A stretch of DNA of 60,000 nt from NCBI RefSeq assembly GCF_026151205.1, contig NC_087074.1, positions 436,001 through 496,000 on the forward strand, in the 5' to 3' direction. Under the pieces are notes generated by a model, which made no database searches, was not told the DNA's origin, and was given only the letters and a program-made list of their open reading frames with translations. Below are positions 54,001 through 60,000 of this stretch, piece by piece. A program made the position numbers and the translations under genes. Source of the stretch: Bolinopsis microptera. Its lineage: Eukaryota > Ctenophora > Tentaculata > Lobata > Bolinopsidae. Every line of letters starts with the position of its first letter. The first letter of the stretch is position 1.

Positions 54001-55881
54001 AGTTCACATGAGGAGCTGGGGCCTTGTGGGGCCTATCTGGCTTACTTAGCAGACTGGGGGACAATAGTTCACATGAGGAGCTGGGGTCTTGTGGGGCCTA
54101 TCTGTCTTACTTAGCAGACTGGGGGACAATAGTTCACATGAGGAGCTGGGGTCTTGTGGGGCCTATCTGGCTTACTTAGCAGACTGGGGGACAATAGTTC
54201 ACATGAGGAGCTGGGGTCTTGTGGGGCCTATCTGGCTTACTTAGCAGACTGGGGGACAATAGTTCACATGAGGAGCTGGGGTCTTGTGGGGCCTATCTGG
54301 CTTACTTAGCAGACTGGGGGACAATAGTTCACATGAGGAGCTGGGGTCTTGTGGGGCCTATCTGGCTTACTTAGCAGACTGGGGGACAATAGTTCACATG
54401 AGGAGCTGGGGTCTTGTGGGGCCTATCTGTCTTACTTAGCAGACTGGGGGACAATAGTTCACATGAGGAGCTGGGGTCTTGTGGGGCCTATCTGGCTTAC
54501 TTAGCAGACTGGGGGACAATAGTTCACATGAGGAGCTGGGGTCTTGTGGGGCCTATCTGGCTTACTTAGCAGACTGGGGGACAATAGTTCACATGAGGAG
54601 CTGGGGTCTTGTGGGGCCTATCTGTCTTACTTAGCAGACTGGGGGACAATAGTTCACATGAGGAGCTGGGGTCTTGTGGGGCCTATCTGGCTTACTTAGC
54701 AGACTGGGGGACAATAGTTCACATGAGGAGCTGGGGTCTTGTGGGGCCTATCTGGCTTACTTAGCAGACTGGGGGACAATAGTTCACATGAGGAGCTGGG
54801 GCCTTGTGGGGCCTATCTGGCTTACTTAGCAGACTGGGGGACAATAGTTCACATGAGGAGCTGGGGTCTTGTGGGGCCTACCTGTCTTACTTAGCAGACT
54901 GGGGGACAATAGTTCACATGAGGAGCTGGGGTCTTGTGGGGCCTATCTGGCTTACTTAGCAGACTGGGGGACAATAGTTCACATGAGGAGCTGGGGTCTT
55001 GTGGGGCCTATCTGGCTTACTTAGCAGACTGGGGGACAATAGTTCACATGAGGAGCTGGGGTCTTGTGGGGCCTATCTGTCTTACTTAGCAGACTGGGGG
55101 ACAATAGTTCACATGAGGAGCTGGGGTCTTGTGGGGCCTATCTGGCTTACTTAGCAGACTGGGGGACAATAGTTCACATGAGGAGCTGGGGTCTTGTGGG
55201 GCCTATCTGGCTTACTTAGCAGACTGGGGGACAATAGTTCACATGAGGAGCTGGGGTCTTGTGGGGCCTATCTGGCTTACTTAGCAGACTGGGGGACAAT
55301 AGTTCACATGAGGAGCTGGGGTCTTGTGGGGCCTATCTGGCTTACTTAGCAGACTGGGGGACAATAGTTCACATGAGGAGCTGGGGTCTTACTTAGCATA
55401 CTGTGCGATTATTATTAATGAATAGTTGCAGATATTGTTTACAACTAGTACTATGCCAACTAGGTGGTAACTAGGTGCAGTTGTAACTAGGTACAGTGGT
55501 AACTAGATGGTAACTAGGTGCAGTGGTAACTAGGTGCAGTGGTAACTAGATGGTAACTAGGTGCAGTGGTAACTAGGTGCAGTGGTAACTAGGTGCAGTG
55601 GTAACTAGGTACAGTGGTAACTAGGTACAGTGGTAACTAGATGGTAACTAGGTGCAGTGGTAACTAGGTGCAGTGGTAACTAGGTGCAGTTGTAACTAGG
55701 TGCAGTGGTAACTGGTAACTAAATGGTCACTAGAGGGTAAATAGTATTATATTTACAACCCTAACCTGTTGATGGTGAACTTGCAAGTCTCCTTGTAAGA
55801 CTTCTTAGAAAGCTTAGTACCAGCGATACGTTTACAGGCGCCATCCCCGCTCCCGCTGCAGCTATATTCATCTGTTTCCAT
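45059..55881 (-). CDS. RSBN1: RSBN1-type JmjC-like lysine demethylase, five exons
   Basis: Exons in coding order: 55766-55881 (ATG at 55879-55881), 53123-53273, 51237-51292, 48416-48554 and 45059-48262 (stop). All introns are GT-AG and the phases agree, giving about 1221 residues. Exon 2 has 'KAHTVFSFNDSPEKLIKIKS', exon 3 'KKLYSPPNIEGYRFIGSG', exon 4 'REGLNLAKEGKYKP'. After a long disordered region, the C-terminal ~300 residues carry 'LTLPWGS'-like VTLPWGSLSRYDGLDPTISN, 'DGPIFWVRPGEQ', 'LQLDLYEPPMTQCDIWIEDA' and 'YFIPRNVIHQFKTVAACLS', the conserved block of RSBN1/DPY-21 proteins. These are nuclear Fe(II)/2-oxoglutarate oxygenases that remove H4K20 methylation. H1092-x-D1094 (HAD) and H1198 (IHQF) fit the metal triad. 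The start of exon 5 is a phase-based choice; an alternative frame extends to 48409. Confidence 0.9.
47090..47440 (-). repeat. In-frame 21-bp coding repeat (AGIKSPV) in the RSBN1-type gene
   Basis: About fifteen copies of a 21-bp unit encode AGIKSPV, interrupted by two HISNIKSPV variants, inside the disordered region of exon 5. Each carries a KSPV motif, a possible proline-directed kinase site. Unit length is a multiple of three, so the frame is kept. Confidence 0.93.
48556..51198 (-). repeat. 40-bp minisatellite, about 66 copies, built from the RSBN1 exon 4 acceptor and exon start
   Basis: On the coding strand each unit is CTCTTTACCCAG (or ACTCAG), then GTCTAGAGAAGG (12 nt, the start of exon 4), then GTAAGTACTACTACTG. 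Each unit thus has an acceptor, a 12-nt in-phase segment and a consensus donor. The real exon 4 (48554 down) begins with the same GTCTAGAGAAGG but continues with GTTGAAC. The far end (51195) has TTAATATTCTTAG before the exon-like piece, possibly the original acceptor, only 42 nt from the exon 3 donor. Confidence 0.96.
51293..53122. other. RSBN1 intron 2 with internal duplication
   Basis: Holds a 23-base G run near 51328, then two related segments (about 51465-51940 and 52055-52500) sharing AAGTGTTACAGGAACAGAGT and AATGAGTTAATAACAGGATT. The second copy has many single-base insertions. A TA-rich microsatellite follows. No extra exon was recognised. Confidence 0.7.
52855..53078. repeat. AT-rich microsatellite in RSBN1 intron 2
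   Basis: Runs of AATATAATATAATACAATAT shifting to ACAATATATAAT and then ACTATATATTATA-type units. Ends about 45 bp from the exon 2 donor. Confidence 0.95.
53226..55390 (-). repeat. 65-bp minisatellite, about 33 copies, built from the RSBN1 exon 2 acceptor and exon start
   Basis: On the coding strand each unit has TGTCCCCCAG (acceptor) followed by TCTGCTAAGTAAGCCAGATA GGCCCCACAAGACCCCAGCT CCTCATGT, the first 48 nt of exon 2, then GAACTAT. The copy nearest the gene (53273 down) is the real exon, which continues TTAACTGCAAG. Variants are few (GGCTTA/GTCTTA/GGCTCA; GTCTTG/GCCTTG). Confidence 0.96.
55448..55735. repeat. 15-16-bp repeat in RSBN1 intron 1
   Basis: Repeats of GTAACTAGGTGCAGTG with variants GTACAGTG and GTAACTAGATG, about 18 units. 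It sits 30 bp inside the exon 1 donor but, unlike the other RSBN1 arrays, does not include exon sequence. Confidence 0.93.
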
Positions 55882-56465
55882 TTAGTCCACTATCCATGAC
55901 TGGGTGGGTAAGTGTACTATTAGGGGGGGGGGGCACTATTATTAGTCACAAATCAAACCTTTAATAAATAAGTACATAAGGAAATGTATTGATTAATTAA
56001 CAAGAATTGCGCCCGTTTTTTGTTGTCGCGGACGCCGGATTTCCTCTCATCATAGTTCACTTCATAATATTATGGTTTTAACTGTTAAGATACGGAAAAC
56101 ACTTGTGATTCAATTTAATTGCCTTAAAAATTGCCGTGGAACTTAACTTTTTCTGTTAAATATATGAAATTTGAAGCAAAAAGTGAACTATACTCAATTC
56201 TTATACACATCATTACACTATACACTATACGTGTCACGTACAAATTGGGCTTTATTATCGCATAATATACAGGGTGGGCCAAAAGTCAGTACCCATACGT
56301 TGGCCTTAATAGCTCCGCCGTGTTTTATATTTGAGAGCTGTTGCTTTGCAGATGGCATACTGTACTTACTGGTTCGAGGATTCCGTCGTCAAAATTTGAA
56401 AATTCGAATATATTATTAAAATACATACGCACCGCGCATACACTGACTACAGAGTACAGGTTATA
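55882..56465. other. 5' flank of the RSBN1-type gene, no further gene
   Basis: Upstream of the start codon: a G run near 55923, then AT-rich DNA. CAGGGTGGGCCAAAAGTCAG at about 56270-56289 resembles the terminus of some invertebrate DNA transposons, but no inverted partner was found. No TATA or other promoter element can be assigned. Confidence 0.4.
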
Positions 56466-56700
56466 CATCACAGCGGCTAGGTGGCCTAGTGGTTAGAGGG
56501 GGGTGTCATGTCCGTCTATGTCCGCCTATGTCCTGTCCTTTTTGGATTCTATGAGACAACGGACGTGTTTTTTGGGACATTGGCGGACACGGACGGACAT
56601 TGGCGGACTCGGACGGACATTGGCGGACCCGGACGGACATTGGCGGACTTGGATGGACATTGGTGGACATTAGCAGACATTGGTGGACATTAGCGGACAA

Positions 56701-57586
56701 ACATTTTGAGGACTGAAGAGTACTGAAGAGTACTGAGGAGGATGGCTGAGAAGGATGGCTGAGGAGGATGGCTGAGGAGGATGACTGAGGAGGATGACTG
56801 AGGAGGATGACTGAGAGGGAGGAGAAGGATCAGGAAGACCCAGGAGGAGGAGGAGGAGGAGGACCCAGAAGGAAGACCTAGGAGGAGGAGGAGGAGAACT
56901 GAGGAGGATGACTGAGGAGGAGGAGGACTCAGGAGGAGGACTGAGAAGGAGGAGGACTGAGGAGGATGGCTGAGGAGGATGGCTGAGGAGGATGACTGAG
57001 AGGGAGGAGGAGGAGGAAGAGGAGGAAGAGGACTGAGGAGGAGGAGAAGGAGGACCCAGGAGGAGGAGGACCCAGGAGGAGGAGGACCCAGGAGGAGGAC
57101 CCAGGAAAAGGCCCCAGGAGGAGGATCAGGAGGAGGACTGGGGAGGAGGAGAACTGTTGAGGAGGACTGAGGACGAGGAGGAAGAGTAGGAGGAGGACTG
57201 AGGAGGGGAGGAGGAAGAGGACTGGGGAGGATCAGGAAGACCCAGGAGGAGGAGGACCCAGAAGGAGGAGGAGGACTGAGGAGGACTGAGGAGGAGGACT
57301 GACGATGACTGAGAAGGAGGAGGACTGAGGAGTACTGAGGAGGATGGCTGAGGAGGATGGCTGGGGAGGATGGCTGAGGAGGATGACTGAGAGGGAGGAG
57401 GAGGAGGACTCAGGAGGAGGACTCAGAAGGAAGAGGAGGAGGACTCAGGAGGAGGACTCAGGAGGAGGACTTAGGAGAAATAAGAAGGAGGACTGAGGAG
57501 AACTGAGGAGGAGGAGAAGGAGGGGGACTGGGAGAGGACTGGGGAGGAGGAGGACTGATGAGAAGGATGAGGAGGAGGACCCAGGA
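56701..57586 (+). repeat. Purine-rich GGAGGA-type low-complexity tract, left part
   Basis: Irregular units such as GAGGAGGACTGAGGAGGATG and CCCAGGAGGAGGA. The same material resumes at 58357-58645, so it was one tract before the inner element entered. Nearly all purine on the plus strand. Confidence 0.95.
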
Positions 57587-58356
57587 GGGGGGTGATGCAA
57601 CGTCAATTAATGTCAATTAATGTCAATTAATGTCAATTAATGTCAATTTTGCAAAATTTTGGAATACTGACATTAATTGACACGATATTTTTCGACCAGA
57701 GATTATGTAGTTCTACCATATTTTTAGCACTTTAGAACGTTTATATCATCAATTTATTCACTACTATCACATATGGAAATGGGAAATGTGAAAAAAATTC
57801 AGATCATTACGATAAAACTAAAATAATACGGTTTTCCGAAATTTAATTTTCTTAAATGGGCGTGGCCATCCAAGGGCGTGGTTCTCGACATTATCAGAAC
57901 TTAAAACCTACATTAAACGAAATGCCTTCATGACATTTATATTTGAATAACGAATCTTAAACAGCTAACATTACTCCTTCATACAAAAAAAGCCGATTCT
58001 AGATATTTTACCTGTATAAGAAACCAATAAAATATGGGCGTGGCCGGTAGGGACCGAAGATGGAAGAGTTGGAAGCTGACATTTTTTTGGTGGTCTTTGA
58101 ACCTAAGGATCAACAGATAAGAACATACTCATAATTATTCAAGGACATTTTGTTTTTTTGAACCGGTCTAACTTACCTAGACGTGAATATCTTGAATATT
58201 TATCGAATAATGATAATCTCAAATTTCAAGACAAATTAATGTCAATTAATGTCAATTAATGTCAATTAATGTCAATTAATGTCAATGTCAGTTTGGGGTT
58301 TTTATGGAATACTGACATTAATTGACGTTGCATCACCCCCCCCCCCCCCCCCCCCC
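57587..58356. mobile_element. Non-autonomous DNA transposon with 29-bp terminal inverted repeats, nested in the purine tract
   Basis: The left end, GGGGGGTGATGCAACGTCAA continuing TTAATGTCA (57587-57615), is exactly inverted at 58313-58341, followed by a C run to 58356. Both ends carry extra tandem copies of GTCAATTAAT (57602-57645 and 58235-58290). AGGA stands at both flanks but this is also the tract's own motif. The 700-bp centre has no coding frame of interest. Confidence 0.85.
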
Positions 58357-58645
58357 AGGAGGAGGAGGAGGACTGAGGACCGAGGAGGAAGAGGAGGAGG
58401 ATGAAGAGGAGGAGGAGGACCCAGGAGGAGGAGGACCCAGGAGGAGGACCCAGGAGGACTGAGGAGGACTGAGGAGGATGGCTGAGGAGGATGACTGAGA
58501 GGGTAGAGGAGGAGGAGGAGGAGGAGGAGGAGGACTGAGGAGGACGAGGAGGAGTAGGAGGACTGAGGAGGGGAGGAGGAAGAGGACTGAGGAAGATCAG
58601 GAAGACCCAGGGGGAGGAGCTGAGGAGGAAGAGTAGGAGGAGGAA
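58357..58645 (+). repeat. Purine-rich GGAGGA-type low-complexity tract, right part
   Basis: Continuation of the tract at 56701-57586 beyond the nested element, with the same GAGGAGGACTGAGGAGGATG-type units. Confidence 0.93.
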
Positions 58646-58799
58646 GCATCTAAATGTTATTTCCATTTTTGTCCATTTTTGTCCGTTTTTGTCCGATCTA
58701 TTTTTTGTCCGTTTTGAAAATATAGGGTACCGAACGGACAAAAAACATGATCCCCCTATAACAGCAAAAATTGAACATTTTATTTAGCAATTTAGGTGT

Positions 58800-58890
58800 C
58801 CATTAATGTCCGCCTATGTCCGTCTATGTCCGCCTATGTCCGCCTATGTCTGTCTATGTCCGCCTATGTCCGCCTATGTCCGCCTATGTC
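58800..58890. repeat. 12-bp GTCCGCCTATGT repeats
   Basis: About seven units of TCCGCCTATG/TCCGTCTATG, spaced 12 bp, at the right end of the insertion; two units of the same kind lie at the left end (56511-56530). Confidence 0.9.
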
Positions 58891-59105
58891 CTGTCCTTTT
58901 TGGATTCTATGAGACAAGCGGACATAGACGGACGAGACGTTAGAGCATCCGCCTTCTGCGCAGAAGGTTCAGGGTTCAAATCCCAGTGTCACCTAGTCTA
59001 GGGAGTAGCTAAGGATCCATTGGATCTATACGATCTCCTCGGTCGACTCAGCCGAATGATAGGAAACTTAATTGAGGGTTAAATGAGGAGGGGTACCTGT
59101 TAAAA

Positions 59106-59865
59106 GTTCAAGAAACTTCCTAGGATACCCTAGGAAACATAGTACTATTAACTATTAACTATCCTCGCAAGCAACCCTTGCCCGCTGCGTGCGTATTTCT
59201 TGTTGTCATGGTAACGGACGAAAGTAAGGAAGGACTGACGACATATCTAAACCGAACTATATTTCTCCAAAATCCCTCTTTTTCTGCAAAATCTTAACCT
59301 TCCATTTAACATTTTTGAAAAAATGATGAACGGAAAAAAACTAATTAATTCAATATTTTACCTACTTACTTTCAATATTTTACAATTAGATTGATTAATT
59401 GATTTGAAATGACGAGATCTTAGGGAAATGTTAACTCTCGTTCGTTCACAGTAAAGTATATAATAAATATTAGCTAGTCGTCTTGTACACAGGAGGTCTA
59501 GAGAAGTTGAGAGATAAAGGTAACCATAACAACCTAATATAAGTATCATGGTAATCAAATGTACAGCTGTCATAATAATATGGGCGCTGTATGGGTGAGA
59601 TTATAAGGGGGGTGTGAGAGAATGTGGGGGGGGGGGGGTACCCCTAATGTGGGTATAAGTGTCAATTTATAGGTTTATACAGGTTTGTCAAAATAACAAT
59701 CCTCTTGTCTTGCTGTGTTGTTTAGTTGGCAGAGTTGTTAACTTGTCTTACCTCCATTTATCTTAGAGGTAAATAAAAAATGACATTCCCAAACCGTTCG
59801 TGAGGTATGAACAATGATTATACTTAGTTACTACTAGTACTACTATGTACTATACTACTAGTTAC
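59106..59865. other. No recognisable gene
   Basis: AT-rich DNA with a G run at 59624-59637. No exon or RNA gene seen. Confidence 0.5.
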
Positions 59866-59867
59866 TA

Positions 59868-60000
59868 CAGGGTACTGTAATGCTGGTACTGTAATGCTGG
59901 TACTGTAATGCTGGTACTGTAATGCTGGTACTGTAATGCTGGTACTGTAATGCTGGTACTGTAATGCTGGTACTGTAATGCTGGTACTGTAATGCTGGTA
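59868..60000. repeat. 14-bp minisatellite running off the window
   Basis: Perfect units of GGTACTGTAATGCT, about nine copies, continuing past the right edge. Confidence 0.97.

Larger units (their letters stand above)
56499..58938. mobile_element. Inserted repeat element inside the SINE, with inverted termini and 7-bp flanking duplication
   Basis: Flanked by GTTAGAG (56492-56498 and 58939-58945). Near the left end GTCCGTCTATGTCCGC (56511 on) is inverted near the right end (GCGGACATAGACGGAC to about 58934). The segment TCCTGTCCTTTTTGGATTCT occurs near both ends in direct orientation (about 56532 and 58890). The interior is GA-rich repeat plus a nested element. An alternative right boundary near 58757 (CATGATCCCCC, inverse of the left GGGGG..CATG) is possible. 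No transposase. Confidence 0.55.
56466..59105 (+). mobile_element. tRNA-derived SINE split by a later insertion
   Basis: The head at 56466-56498 (GGCTAGGTGGCCTAGTGGTTAGAG, an A-box region) stops in the D-arm. The rest resumes at 58939 with GTTAGAGCATCCGCCTTCTG, B box GGTTCAAATCC, then the body motifs AGCTAAGGATCC, GACTCAGCCGAATGA and GAGGGTTAAATGAGGAG, shared with the SINE at 2745-2985. Both pieces end or begin with GTTAGAG. Joined in thought, they form one continuous tRNA-like head, so about 2.44 kb has been inserted in between. Confidence 0.75.

Noticed and set aside
56270-56289. DNA-transposon terminus-like CAGGGTGGGCCAAAAGTCAG
   Set aside because: No inverted partner or target duplication found nearby, so not called as an element.

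Overview
This is animal (metazoan) nuclear DNA, probably from an invertebrate. The genes are split by GT-AG introns, and the three best ones encode animal-type proteins: a taxilin, an RSBN1-type JmjC-like demethylase and a COMMD-family protein. Between and inside them lie tRNA-derived SINEs, 3' ends of non-LTR retrotransposons, one LTR retrotransposon, several inverted-repeat elements and an unusually large amount of tandem repeat. Two 100-N assembly gaps are present (12580-12679 and 28257-28356). I cannot name the species.

Layout. 0-8 kb: AT-rich DNA with a decayed LINE fragment, a SINE, a 1.26-kb TA-flanked inverted-repeat element and a short retrotransposon tail with a 13-bp target duplication. 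8-11.7 kb: two back-to-back minisatellites (34 bp and 53 bp) running into the last exon of a COMMD-like gene (+). 12.3-15.4 kb: satellite relic, gap, a foldback element with an 81-bp palindrome, and a C-rich minisatellite. 15.97-22.9 kb (-): eight exons of a taxilin gene, first exon not found, with two introns carrying minisatellites. 25 kb (+): frameshifted relic of a mobile-element ORF. 26-27.4 kb: foldback repeats and satellite relics. 27.96-28.11 kb (-): last exon of a PLP aminotransferase-like gene. 28.4-30.9 kb (-): gag, primer-binding site and 5' LTR of an LTR retrotransposon cut by a gap. 31.05-39.74 kb: about 23.7 copies of a 366-bp satellite. 40-42 kb: CG-rich inverted-repeat elements. 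42.5-44.75 kb: two more minisatellites. 45.06-55.88 kb (-): a complete-looking five-exon RSBN1-type gene whose introns hold 40-bp and 65-bp minisatellites. 56.5-59.1 kb: a SINE interrupted in its tRNA head by nested repeats. The window ends inside a 14-bp array.

Main observation. In five separate introns of three unrelated genes, the minisatellite sits exactly on an exon-intron border, and its unit contains the end of the neighbouring exon together with the splice site (53 bp COMMD acceptor; 46 bp and 41 bp taxilin donors; 40 bp and 65 bp RSBN1 acceptors). Dozens of copies of real splice junctions are therefore laid out in tandem. In two arrays the exon piece bounded by an AG and a GT is a multiple of three (12 nt and 24 nt). 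This looks like a recurrent genome-level process and is the item most worth following up. Exon coordinates were derived by hand from splice consensus, reading-phase agreement and recalled family similarity; no alignment was run.
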